64,000 nucleotides of DNA from contig JXTC01000110.1 in NCBI GenBank assembly GCA_002914845.1, positions 407,298 through 471,297 of the forward strand. The letters run 5' to 3'. The notes below the pieces were generated by a model. It saw nothing but the letters and a program-made list of their open reading frames with translations. It searched no databases and was not told the DNA's origin. This document shows positions 52,509 through 64,000 of this stretch, piece by piece (position 1 is the stretch's first letter; each line of letters begins with the position of its first letter). The position numbers and the translations under genes are program-made. This DNA comes from Trema orientale. Its lineage: Eukaryota > Streptophyta > Magnoliopsida > Rosales > Cannabaceae.

Positions 52509-55500
52509 AAATTCTAAAATCCAAAGACCAAAACAAGATTGTATTAGATTCCTAATACTTTAGAGACCAATAGAGGAATTGGTCTCTCTCTTTTTTTTTG
52601 TGACAATTAAGTCTAAAATTTGATGAAGACAAAACTTTTTTTTTTTATTAATACTATTCGAAAATGAAAGAATGAACAATAAATAATAACGAATCTTGGA
52701 CATTGGATGAATAGGCCAAGTTTTTTTTTTTAATAATTTATTTATATTGTCATAGAAATAGAAGACTGTCATAGTCTTCTAGTTTTTGCAGTTTAGGGTG
52801 TCCAACCTGATAAATTTTATCACGACCTCTCAAGTTTGTTTTGTCGCTATGTGCTTATTTTTTATTGGGAGCACTAAATGTCCCATTAGAACAAAATCGC
52901 CCCGACTGTTGTTACTACCAAACTAAATGAAAACTCAAATTATCGAGGAAGCTTCACGTTTAAGTTGCAATCAATAATATAGGTCCACCACAAAATCTTT
53001 GATGCCTCCGTTTGAAACTTGAATTTTTGGATTTGGATTAAAAAAACAAAAAGGTTAAATTTTTTTTCGAAAAAAGCAAAAATTTGATTTGAGGTTATTT
53101 TTTGGTATATATAATGTTGACACAGTCAGGAAAAATATTTTTCTCTTTCATTTTTCATGACTTTTTCTTTACAGTTTTTTTCTTCCTTCAAAATCCAAGT
53201 TCCAAACAGAATCTAAGAGTTCTATTTTATTTAGTTAGACTTGAAAGTTAATACAATGGAAGAAATATTCCCTATTTTCATGGCAATGTTATTCTTTACT
53301 TATACTAAATGTTCATGAGAGCAATGACTATTCTATTCTATTGGTATTTTTGTCTCTTCTTTCTTATCTTTATTTTCTCTCATTGTTTTCTCTTTTATTA
53401 TATTTACTCTATCGTCTCTTTCTCTCACCACTTACTCTAAAATTAATTGTGTATTACTTCAAAAATTATGTGTATATATAAGGCTATTCTTATCAAAACA
53501 TAAAATACATTATTCTATTCCACAATTGGTCTAATATTTTAAGAAAACAGTTGAATCAATTCTTATTCCTTTCCTTACTCGAAGGAAAAACAAAAACAAA
53601 AAAATTCTTATTCCATTCTTAAATGGCACCTAGTACTTTTCTACAATGTGATTTATATCTTGCAATATTTTCCCAAATACAATTGTTAGAATGTGATACT
53701 ATTATTGGTGTACCCCTAACAGTTTAAGCGTTTGAGATGCATTGATAATTAAACATGGTATCAAAGCAGAATATTCAGAGTTCAAATTTCTGTAATTGCA
53801 ACTTCCTAACTTGCTCATGTTGGGTACTTTGCAGTTTGTCAAATAGCTTAAATCTGAGTTAGTATAATTGAATACATAAAAAGAAATATTATATTAATTA
53901 CCTAAAATAATATTGAAAGGGTACTTAAATTGTAGAGTGCTAGTAACACTATCTTTTATACCAATATATTTCACTATTTTAAATGTAGACTCCATAATGT
54001 TCCTTTTTTTTTTAATCAAACTGAAATTTTATTCATCAATTAAATAGTTCAATGCAAAAATCTACTCGACACAAAATCGAATACAAATAGCTTCCTATAG
54101 CAAACGTATAATCTGCAAAATTAATGTATTTGAGTAGCCATCAGTAAAAAAACCACATGGTCCAATAAGGTGTATAACTGAAGCTTTATGAGAGACGTGA
54201 TCTCTCTACTCTTCAAAGTACCTCTACCACTAGAGTTACTTCTTTTGAATGATTAATATGATAGATCTTTTGTAGAGCTCAATTTTGGACTGCACAAAAT
54301 CTTCCAGTTAGACTACAAAAGTTCTAAATCTAGAAGATAACCATGAAAAACTACATTAAAAAAAATAAAAATAAACACAACCTACATAGATCTAGAATTG
54401 GATGAGATAACACGCCGATAGATTTGTTAACACATGCCTTCATATATAGGAAATAATTATTGAAAAGAAAAACAAAGTAAAGAAGAAAAGTCTTACTAGA
54501 ACTTAGGAATCTCTCTCCGGTGAAGTGGAAATCTTTATAAGTAAGGATTATAAAAAAAAGGAAGCAAATTTCTCTTGTAACGCACCCCCTAACCTAGTTG
54601 GTCAAACTTTTCTTGAAAACATAACCAGTTAGGTAAGGTGCATTAACCTTTCATAAACTTCTTTGAAAGTAAAGCATTAGAAGACAGAAGAATTGAAAAG
54701 ATCATTTTATTTCGAAAGTCTATTTTTTACTACAATAATTTAGAAACAAGACATAAACATATTATGGGATGAATCGAACTGCAGCTCAGTCAACCTTTAA
54801 AAATCTACTAATACAACTCAAACTTATATTGCAAGAACTATAATAAGCTAACCCTCAGTAAGCAAAGATGGTGCATGCATATAAATGATGACGTGCTATA
54901 AAAATATTTGTTACCCATTGTACAACTTCTCTTGGAAAATATTTTATGAACTTCTCTTTGAAAACATTCTTTCCTTAAACATTATTTTGGGTCCTTTTTT
55001 GAACATAACTCCAAACTTCGTAATATAGTAGATCTCTTTCATTTGGCTTATCCTATCTTGGCTCTATTTCCTCAAAAGATTTCACTACATTCATATATTT
55101 GGTTACCATGTCTTGGCCTTTTTGCCTCAAGAGATTTTGCCACCTCTTTTGCCCTATCTTTACTTACCTCAAGTTGATATTCTTCTTAGTCTTTGTATCT
55201 ATCTTCAAATCTCTCTCTATTTTTCTTTCCTTTTCTTTTCTCTCTAAAATTTACTAGAAATATGGGTGGAGCTGCTTATGTTTACAACTGATTCTCAAGC
55301 CGTTATTTATAGGTCTAAGCTAGCTCCTCCAGCAAGTAACTTAGTTGTCATTAGGGCTTCCTTCATTGCGACACATAGCGTCACGTGTCTGAACCACAAG
55401 TATTGTCTATGATATTGACACCTTGTGCCAGTGATCTTATTTGCATGCTTGACACCTAGCTAGTCCCTTCCACCACGTGCTTCCATTCGTGCTTTCCCAT

Positions 55501-56866
55501 TTTACACTCCTTGCTCAACAATTAATACCTCGTGTTTACATTCAACACCTCATGCTTATAGTGATACCATGTACTTACTAACACCTCGTGCTTACCGACA
55601 CCTTATGCTTACTGATACATTGTGCTTGGTAGTGTCACATCGTGCTTAGTGATAACACCTCGTGCTTCACTTCTGATATAACATCTAAACTTTCTGATTT
55701 ATTTGTCTATTTGGCACGAAAATTGAGAAATAATAACTTCTCCCTATAAAGTGATCTTAACATCAAAAATCATTATGGCTCTACGGCCAACAACTTATCT
55801 GGATTGTTGGGAACTTAACTATCAGTTTTTGTCGAAAATCTTTTCTTTCACCATAATGTCTATCTTCGAAAGTTTACACTGCTAAACACCTCAGTTAGTA
55901 GCTTAACTCTTTTCAGTTGATTAAAAAACTAACTGCAAAGTCTATCTCGAAAAATGTGAAATCTTCCTACTAAGATTTTTATGAACTTATAAAACCAATA
56001 ACCTTCTCATTAAGTAGCTTAATTCCTCTATCTAACTTAGAACCAATACAAACGCTATTACACATAACATGTAAGTATGCACGTGAATCGAGGTGTGCCA
56101 TCTTTAGAGAATGAAAACCACATTGATTTGTCATATTATTAAAATGTGAGATATCTTAGTAGAGTACACATATTAATCACTGAGACAAAAAAGTGTAATA
56201 CAGAATTGAAAAAAATGTTTTTAACACTCTTCTATGAATTTTAAAACAAAAGCATTAACTGTTTTTTCTTTTTTTTTTTCCAAGTGATCTTTTTGGTTTT
56301 AACATGTTTTGATCATTAATATACAAATCAAACGAGCCCCACTCTACTGCTCATGTTGACATTGACTTCTACATTGAATAAAAGTTTTGAAAAATCGAAT
56401 ATGTGAACGAAATTGATGAAAAATCTATATTTTAAACTTGGTAAACTGCTTCACTAGTAATTGGATTTTCTTGTTCTTTTTCCCCCTTATGTGCTTTATT
56501 TTATATCTACACTGGGAGGGTGAATCTTATGGTAAACTACAGATTAAATATCATGATATGAACACTACACGGATGATTTTTAGTTGTAAGCATAGTCCGT
56601 GGTAATTACACCTCTTCTTACAAACTCTACGTATATATCGAATATATAATTGCCCTCTCTTATCCGTACCAAGTGTTAATTACCGTGCAGTAAAATTTTG
56701 TTAGGACCAATTCTTTCCTTGTGATTTCGCAGTCCCTGCCAAGTTCTCCGTGTGGTAACATGTCAGTTATGACCAATTCTTTTTTGCTTAGAAATAAGCT
56801 TTAATTTGGTCAATGTGACACAGCGAGCTAATTGACTTAGAGGTACGTTCTTCGAAACCTACCCAA
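52509..56866. other. Gene-poor intergenic region
   Basis: No gene recognised in 4.3 kb. A poly-T followed by a minus-strand AATAAAATTTCAGTTTGATT motif (about 54004-54035) looks like the 3' end of a retroposed or LINE-type sequence reading on the minus strand. At 54575-55330 there are features of a retroelement LTR (TGTAACGCACCCCC at the start, TTATTTATAGG near 55306), but no second end was found. A degenerate minisatellite lies at about 55520-55670. Confidence 0.45.
55520..55670 (+). repeat. Degenerate minisatellite (about 20-25 bp units)
   Basis: Six to seven imperfect units of an ACACCTCGTGCTTACTG type, with variants CACCTCATGCTTA, CACCTTATGCTTA and CACATCGTGCTTA. A single CACCTTGTGCC unit further upstream (near 55420) suggests local seeding. 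Confidence 0.65.
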
Positions 56867-56929
56867 GATGTCCCACAAGCTCAGTACACTTTTTTTCTCG
56901 AACCAAATCTCACAGCTCTGTCCGGTGTC

Positions 56930-56937
56930 TATAAATA
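56930..56937 (+). promoter_or_regulatory. TATA box of the HMA protein gene
   Basis: TATAAATA, about 160 bp ahead of the start codon, in a region that turns from AT-rich to mixed. Its position implies a 5' UTR of about 130 nt. Confidence 0.65.
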
Positions 56938-57090
56938 GCATTACCATGTTTTGCAACTCAAAAACCATTTCAACATCCACAAAAGACTCTCTCTACCTCT
57001 TTTCCTCCCAATACCTCACTCTTCAAAAGAAGCAAAGCTTCAAAGAACGAGGATTTCATTTTCGGTTTCTCCCTAACCAACTAGATCATC

Positions 57091-57842
57091 ATGAAGGTGC
57101 GAATTAAGTTAAAATTTCTACAAGAAAGTTTTATTATTTATTTGTCTTCAATATTATGTTTCTTATTTTTTTCTTTTAATTTATTAATTTGCAGCAAAAG
57201 GTAGTCATCAAGGTCTCACTAAACGACCAGAAGTCCCGCACCAAGGCCATTAAGACCGCAGTTGGAGTAGATGGTAATTACAACAACAAAAAGAAATCTT
57301 CTTCTATCATATGATATTTTAAACGCAAACAATAATATCATGCAAAATTAAATTAAATTCAACACAGTAGGCATAGTAACACAAAGCATCTAATTGACTA
57401 GCTAGCACAAAATTCATTTGTTTAGCTAGGAATGAATAAAACCATTTTTTTTTAAAAAAAAAAAAATGAAATTTGCTTTGAAAAAAAAAAAAAGAAGAAG
57501 AAGAATTAACGTGAAGGGGTTTTTCTTTTATATGATGCAGGAGTGTTACAAGCAACACTACAGCAAGAGAAGAACCAAATAGAGGTCACGGGGGACGACA
57601 TCGACGTCGTTTTGCTAACGACTCTGCTCCGTAAGAGCATGAAATTCGCAGAAGTGGTGAGCGTCAGCCCCGTCGAGAAGAAGGAGGAAGAGAAGAAGAA
57701 GGAAGAGGAGAAGAAAGAAGCCGAAGCCCCTAAGTACGTTTGGCATCCCTACGTGAACCCTCCTCTGTACTGTTACCAAAGCTCCGAGCCTGGATACGTC
57801 TACACCCATCAATATCAGGATCCTTCTTGCTCCATTATGTAA
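57091..57842 (+). CDS. Heavy-metal-associated isoprenylated plant protein (HIPP-like)
   Basis: Exons 57091-57096, 57195-57273 and 57541-57842 give 387 nt, or 128 residues. The first exon codes only Met-Lys, a usual arrangement in this family. Residues about 3-70 form an HMA fold (QKVVIKVSLNDQKSRTKAI, GVLQATLQQEKNQIEVTGDD, VVLLTTLLRKSMKFAEVVSV). The metal-binding Cys-x-x-Cys pair is absent: the loop reads LNDQKSRTKA. A Lys/Glu-rich linker and a Tyr/Pro-rich segment (YVWHPYVNPPLY) follow. The C-terminus is CSIM, a CaaX box for prenylation and membrane attachment. Members without CxxC are unlikely to carry metals by the classical site; small HMA proteins of this sort are known in rice as targets of blast-fungus effectors. 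The specific role here is unknown. Confidence 0.9.
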
Positions 57843-58710
57843 TTTCCGCCATGAAATACCGGCCTGAGAGCTTCAGGGAAGTCCAGAGAGATAAGGGACA
57901 AAAGGGTCGTGCTTAGTTTTCTTATATGTCTAGAGATGAAGTAGTTGAAATCCGTGCACGCGAGGCGTTTGATTAAATGCCGAGCTGAGGACTAATATGG
58001 AGGGCTTGTTTTGTTTTTTCTCGGCGCTGTGATAATTAAGCTGTATGTTTCTTTGTGGGGTCAGTGAGTTTTCTCTGAATTTTTTTTTTTCCTAAAAAGA
58101 AAATATTACAACTTTTTTAGTTTGCAGAGCATCTGTTGAGAGTTGTATTTAATAGGGAATTATAGATTTGAAAAAAAAAAAGGTATTCAATAAATTTGGG
58201 AGCTTGATTCTATTTCTTCTGTTTAAAGTTTTTGTTATAAGCTCTTTACAAGAGATGATTGAGAGGGCGACTCACTTGGGTTCTCCATTGCGTTTAAAGG
58301 GTAGTATAAATAGTCATTGATGGAGAAAACAGGGGATGTAATTAGTATAATAACCAAACAATAAAAAAAGTATGAAAGATAATTGTTGGGATATCCTTGA
58401 TACGTGGTTAGGAGTAAGAAGTTTCTGATCCCACTAGTTTTGAATGTCTGAAAAATAAAAAGAAAACGAAAACAAACCGGACTATTATCGATTGGATACT
58501 AAGTCCCCCTTTTGTTAAGAAGAAAACTTGTAATGGTGTCCCATATTTCTCCGGGCCATCTTGCCGATCTCACTGGTATCATGAAGATAATCGAACCATC
58601 GAGGTGAGACTTTGAATCCTTGACTTTTAGGTGAGATGAAGTCAACTCTTTAATTGAAGATTCATGTTAGTCATGACTCCTTCAACTAATAGTAACTACT
58701 TAAGGCCTTA
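57843..58710. other. 3' flank of the HMA protein gene
   Basis: Contains the 3' UTR of the HIPP-like gene (T-rich, to about 58200) and intergenic sequence. No other gene recognised. Confidence 0.5.
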
Positions 58711-59586
58711 AGGCCTGGTTGGTTGCAGTGGTGTGACGATAATAGTAGTAGTATTCAAAATGAAATGGAAATAAATGATAATATAATTATGTTGTTTGTT
58801 TAAAGTGGTGGAATTAGTAGTTAAATGGACATTTTATGTTTAGTTAACTGTGAAAAGGAATGAAATTAACTGTATAATGACAAAAACACCCTTGAACTTA
58901 AATGAATATTTTTAAGTATTTTAAATTACATTTAACATTAAATTATTATTTTATTAAATTATTTTACATTTAGTATTATTTTATTTTTTATTTTATAAAT
59001 TTATTAATTATTTTATTAATTTTTATTAGTTAAATTATTATTGTATTAAATTATTTCACATTTAGCATTATTTTATTTTATTTTATTATTTAATTAATTA
59101 TTTTTTATTAATTAAATTATTTCACATTTAGCATTGTTTTATTTTTTTTATTTAATTTTATTAATTATTTTTTCTTAATTAAATATTTAATTTATAAAAT
59201 TATTTTACATTTAGCATTATTTTATTGATGTTATTTCATATATTTAATAAAAAAGCACATTTGACAAGGAAAAAAATATTAAAAAAATGTTTCATAAATA
59301 AAAATAAAAAATTATTATTTTTTTCATAAAATATGTATGGTTAATAATTTTCCATTTTTTATTAATATCACATTTTTCATACAAGGTTAATTGGGGAAGA
59401 GAAAAAAAATCTAACGAAATGGAATGAGTTTCCACCCAAGGCTGGGTGGAATGCTATTCCACCAAATTCTTTTTCATTGGAAAGCTTATTTCTATTCCGA
59501 CATCCCAAACAAACATTGAAATTGGATCATTTTGGAATCAACTCTATTTTTTTCCTTTCCATTCTCCCCACCCAAATGGGTCCTTA
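58711..59586. mobile_element. AT-rich non-autonomous TIR element
   Basis: The left end, AGGCCTGGTTGGTTGCAG, and the reverse complement of the right end, AGGACCCATTTGGGTGG, have the look of PIF/Harbinger-type termini. The interior is more than 80% A+T at about 58900-59230. It holds four to five imperfect copies of a segment containing AAATTATTTCACATTTAGCA and TTATTAATTATTTT. The target duplication is ambiguous (TTA on the left, TTA or TAG on the right). No ORF. Confidence 0.5.
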
Positions 59587-62284
59587 GGTCATAAACCTTT
59601 AACAAGGAGGTTCCTAAAGAAAACTTGTTAATAGGAGATTCATAATCCCTTAGATATGTTTGTGAGTTAAAGAGTCCTTTTCATGAAGCTAACAAGAGAG
59701 TTGACCCGCCTTATAAAACTGAGGAAAGAGTGCGTAGTTTGTATCCCTTGTATACTCTTTACCATTATGCAAACAATAACAAAAGCTTCCTTGAATTTTC
59801 TCTTCTGGACTTCTTAATGGGAAATGACCAATTCTCGAGATAAAAACAACACAAACTTGATATACATGCACCTGCAATTTATAATCAAACATATATTTGT
59901 ATATAATAGCAGAAAAAAAAATGACGGTAACGAAAAGAATATGTGACAGATATCCTCCTCAACTGGGAATTTATTAATTTAAGCTCAAATTGTACGTACG
60001 AGGATGGATTAAAACCTGCATGACTCCCGTGATGCCAACTAGGAAGGGTCAAACATTTTTTTGACGACTTTCTTAGATGGCATCCAGGGAGCCAGGCAGA
60101 TTAATAGTCATTCCTTTCAATGGTGAAGATGGTTGAGCCTCTAATTTTGTGTCTCTTGATCAAGTTTGCAATTCTGCGAAAATTAACATGTGCGTATTAA
60201 TAATCAAAAGAAAAATGTTGAATCTCATCCGTGATGATGATCGATACAGACTCTCTTACAATATCATGTACATATATAATCATCGATAGAAAGATAAGTA
60301 GTAAATATTCTTTTCTGCGTATGATATTTAAATTTATGTACTCTAGTCAAATGGGTCAATATATCTAATTACTCTAAGCAAAAGGGTAAGCATCTCCTAT
60401 GAAAATTCTACAATCATAATGTGAAAGCTAGTTAGTATGTTTATAATGATCTTTGCTGAAGTCATGCCGCCCCTTTTGCGTGTGACAAGTGGTCGTGTAT
60501 GTGTGTTCTAAATACCTTTTTTTTTTTTTTTTTGACCAAAGAAGATAAAGAAAAGCTTTTCGAAAAGAATATAGCAGAAAAGTAATTACATTGTATGGAA
60601 GGCTTTCCAAAAGATGTTACTCTTTTTTGTGGAAAAAGACAAACATGTTAACAAATATCTATAGCATAGTCATTAACCACATTTATTAAGATGACAATTA
60701 ACTTTGTTTTCGGTTAATGAAATACAAAATATTTTTTTAACTGAAAAAAAAAATCTATGATTGACACTTCGGTGTCTACTCATTCTATATTCCTATACAT
60801 ACAATTATATTAAACTACTGCTACACACCTATATATATATATATTTTGACAAACTATATATATACACTTTATATAATATCATCATCAACTTCACAAACCT
60901 CAAATACTACCCCTTAAAAATACATATATATATATATTTATAGCTATTCTCACACAAATTTAGCTTAAAGAATCAATGCTTGACCTTTTAACAAAATGAA
61001 CAAATAATTAGCTAATTGTAACACTTACCACTCATGAAGCTATCAAGAACCACCCCCTCCGCGGGGTGGGGGGGGAAAGGAAAAGGAAAGATGGCCAAAG
61101 GAGGAGTTAAGTTCAACAATATCTCTCTAATTTCTCTCCACAACACTGCTTCTGCTCCCCCTATAAACCATTCTATATATAAATACAATATGTGCATATT
61201 CGTATATAGTGAGGAGAGAGAGAGACAGAGAGAGAAAGAGCTAGAAACTAAACTCCCAAAGTAAGAGATGAATGAGGTGAACGGTGGGAAATTTATAAGA
61301 AGAAACTTAGGAAATTTATAAGAAGAAACGTAGGAAAGGAGTGACATAATTTAGGCAAAGACAGCAGAAAATCCAGCCGAAGATGTTGTGATGAGATGGG
61401 ACTTTGAGCAGACGGCAGAGAAATTTTTTCTTTTATTTTTTCCTCATTTTAGTTTGCCAGTTCATTAGTGTGCTAATAATAATTTTAGTCTTTCAAAGCA
61501 ACTATATTTACGTGTTTATGAATATTTTTTATTGTATAGATTCTACCATATTGAAGATGTGAAAAATAAAAAATAAAAAGAATAAATACAGAAAGGAAAG
61601 TAGATGTAACAATGTTACAATTTTCTCTTGTGGGACAAAAATGAAAATATTGTGTGTCCACGTACCTTATGAGTTGCAGCTAAGCAATATTGTGGAATTA
61701 ATTGGCTCTTTCATGCATTGGAAAAGGCGACCCCAATGTGACAAAGCCACTGCATGAGACAAAGTTACAGCCGTTGATTGGGTGGTTCTTCCGGATTGTC
61801 TCATGGCCGTTTTTGGGCTCTCAATACAAATATATACTTGTTTTTTTCTTCCCGTTTCGTTGGTGTATACTATTGTCTATAGATTGTTTCTCTCTCTGTA
61901 GTCTGGATTTTGTTTAAGATTTTATCGAGACTTGTAATTCTTTTATAATTATATTTAAATTTAACAAGTAATGTTAGAAATACCAATAAATAGTATAAAT
62001 ATGTACCAATAGATAAAGATAAACTGTATATATGGTATGATTTTTCAGATATTACATATTATCTCAAAGTGAGACCACTAAGTTCAAAGACCGTTTATTT
62101 TATGCGGTTAAGAAAAAGTTATCACATGATTAGTTGGTGTAACACAAAAGGTTGGTACCTTCACAATAAGTATTTAACAGGATTGGTAATCACGTCTACC
62201 TTTAAATAGAATCTTTTTGATTAGATAAAATCGATTTGAAGGCAGATGATTGACAAATTAATTTTTTTTTCTTCACCTGAGTTA
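59587..62284. other. Intergenic region with one possible orphan exon
   Basis: Mostly AT-rich, with TA microsatellites (about 60825-60945) and a G-run at about 61065. On the minus strand, 60173-60101 looks like a terminal exon: TTTTCGCAG acceptor, then IANLIKRHKIRGSTIFTIER and a stop three codons later. A CT/GA-rich 5' UTR-like stretch with ATGAGTG/GTAAGT lies upstream at 61030-61350. The phases of the two do not join directly, and I do not recognise the peptide, so no gene model is proposed. Confidence 0.35.
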
Positions 62285-62400
62285 CATGGTCTAGTGGTTA
62301 CCCAAGCCTGGTGACACAGCTACATTTGAGTGTATTCGATATGCGCGTGACCCGACAATTTTTCTCATAATTACAAGGTGAATTTTCAATTTCTAAACCA
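62285..62400 (+). mobile_element. Possible tRNA-derived SINE remnant
   Basis: CATGGTCTAGTGGTTACCC resembles a Pol III A box as in tRNA genes and plant SINEs. A weak B-box-like GTATTCGATATG lies about 40 nt later. No cloverleaf can be drawn, and neither the tail nor a target duplication was identified. Confidence 0.35.
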
Positions 62401-62564
62401 AAGTTTGGATTTGCCAATCCCTCGCTTCAAAGGATGGCAATTGCTTAAATTTTCTTCCTAAGTTTTTGGCATGCGCGGGCAATTATAGATATGGACCATA
62501 TGGTCATGAAAGTAATCTCAAAACCATATCATAGACTGAATAATTGGGCTAGTCTACCACAATT

Positions 62565-62992
62565 TTAGTTCTGAAAATTACACCCAATACTGTTTTTTAA
62601 AATTTATTTCAAAAATACTCGTTTTTAAAACTTCTTTCAAAAGTACCTGTTTTTATGATCCACATTTCATATTAAAAGTATGAGTGGTCCACATTTATAA
62701 TGTAAATTTTATCCATGAGGTACATATTTCATGTATAAAATATGAATGGTACACATTTTAAAATGTGTGTCAATTTTTAATATAAGTTTTATTCATGAAA
62801 TGTATACCACGATATACATTTAATGCATGAAATATATATCGTAGTATACATTTTATGTGTAAAGTAAAACAGTGGCGGTCTATATTTCTCCAAAAAAAAA
62901 AGTAAAGAAACAGGTATTTATAAAATAAAAATAAAAAACAGGCATTCATGAAAATATAGTTTTAAAAACAGGTATTTATGAATTTTTCCCAT
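62565..62992 (+). repeat. TIR element related to 22730-23037 (complete copy)
   Basis: About 430 bp. Both ends carry A/T-rich copies of an AAAACAGGTATTTATGAA motif in inverted orientation. Between them are the same CATTTCAT-centred palindromic boxes and GAGTGGTCCACATTTATAAT block as in the copy in DUF2431 intron 2. No ORF. Confidence 0.6.
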
Positions 62993-64000
62993 TTTAGTTC
63001 CGCTCAAGCTTCACTCAACCTCAGCCCAGCCTTCCTTTCTTTACATACGCATGTATTTTTTTCTTCTTTTGGTTTTCAAACAGTGGTCTCGTGATCTCAT
63101 GTCATCTCCCCAGTGCCTATATTTAGGACACTCCTTTGTGTATTTTTAATGAAAATGATATGGTTTGAAGGAGGGTTTCTAATTAAGGAGAAAAATAGTT
63201 TAATATGATTCAACGAGTACAAGAAACTTAATCCTTCCTTTCACTGAAAAAAAAAGAAGTGCTAAAAATAGTACTCTCTTTCAAAATTGAAATCTACATA
63301 ATGTTTGATAAGGTGTTAAATAGTGCAATCTGTAAAGCATTACTCTTCCGCAAAATCATCACATGCTCATACGGCAGAAAATAGGAGTCTTCATATAAAA
63401 GCTAATTATCCTTACCATGCATTTTTTTTAATTTTTTTCCAAAATATAATTGAAATTAGTAAGTAATTGCCCCCAACTATTCCATCTGATAAGATTGATA
63501 TGGCTTTGCTATAGTATTCCACATTCTTCTTTTGGACACTATACATTCCATTAATGTAGAAAACGAGCTGGACTTGAAGAAAGTAGGGAGGTGGTATTCT
63601 TTAAAAAAAGAGTTGATGAAATTGGTTATTAAAATAGTTTTAGCTAGGTAAAGGTACAGCTATTAATTAAGCTTCAATTTCAATCCTACATTTTCCTCAA
63701 AAAAAGAAGAAAAATTCAATCCTATTTTCGCGACACTATAATTTTTTATTTTTTATTTTTTTTGAAAGGGTGACGCTATGATTTTAGATGTACACACCTT
63801 TATAATTTTCGAGAGGCCCATATGTGATAAGCTAGACGGGGGCAAAATTTAAATAAATTAAAAGTAAGTACCATACTAGAACATAAACTGGAACATTAGG
63901 AGAGGTTATCTTCTTGTCTTGTTTTTGACTTGATGAATAAAGGGAAAGGCCGTGATGCAGATCATGTTTAATCGAGGACAAAGAAGCAATAAAACAGAAA
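62993..64000. other. AT-rich intergenic region at window end
   Basis: No gene, RNA or element recognised on either strand. Confidence 0.45.

Noticed and set aside
61702..61917. 71-codon plus-strand ORF
   Set aside because: No recognisable family, no splice context, and ordinary composition for chance ORFs.
62285..62400. Functional tRNA gene
   Set aside because: An A-box-like motif is present, but no acceptor stem or cloverleaf can be drawn; a SINE remnant is the better explanation.

Overview
The window is nuclear DNA of a flowering plant, most likely a eudicot. It is AT-rich, its genes contain introns with GT-AG (once GC-AG) boundaries, the recognisable proteins belong to plant-typical families (DUF868, DUF2431, plant exostosin-like GT47, isoprenylated HMA protein), and much of the rest is plant-type transposable elements. 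No species is named because nothing here fixes it.

Five protein-coding loci are supported. They are an intronless DUF868 gene (5599-6561, minus), a ten-exon multi-pass membrane protein gene (8470-11898, minus), a three-exon DUF2431 gene (21725-27192, plus) with a 4.1-kb second intron full of repeats, a four-exon exostosin-type glycosyltransferase gene (29973-33379, plus) followed by a degraded tandem copy (about 34215-36378), and a three-exon isoprenylated HMA-domain protein gene (57091-57842, plus). For every multi-exon model I checked that the splice sites keep one reading frame from start to stop. Nothing suggests that these genes form a pathway together; they are ordinary neighbours.

The rest is a dense record of mobile elements. 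It contains five copies of a hairpin MITE with 9-bp target duplications (four at 271-1362, one at 33871-34042), some sitting in a large inverted repeat. There is a complete but inactivated Copia element (12479-18009), a probable solo LTR (18888-19634), and two PIF/Harbinger-like elements (20116-21064 and 42806-43559). A cluster of three related TIR elements with internal minisatellites lies in the DUF2431 intron (23038-26089). A 5'-truncated LINE (38509-39546) has a 19-bp target duplication, and a tRNA-type SINE (35101-35205) sits in the pseudogene intron. A further LTR fragment lies at 40653-42420, followed by an internally deleted Copia element with 1.5-kb LTRs (43669-50862, minus). A TIR-bounded segment carries a fragment of a DUF662-type gene (about 50993-52508).

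I found no new multi-gene system. The observations most worth a second look are the palindromic MITE nest with empty sites preserved in sister copies, the intronic element/minisatellite cluster, the apparent gene-fragment capture, and the paralogous introns that date a SINE and a MITE insertion. All family names rest on reading motifs by eye; no database search was run.
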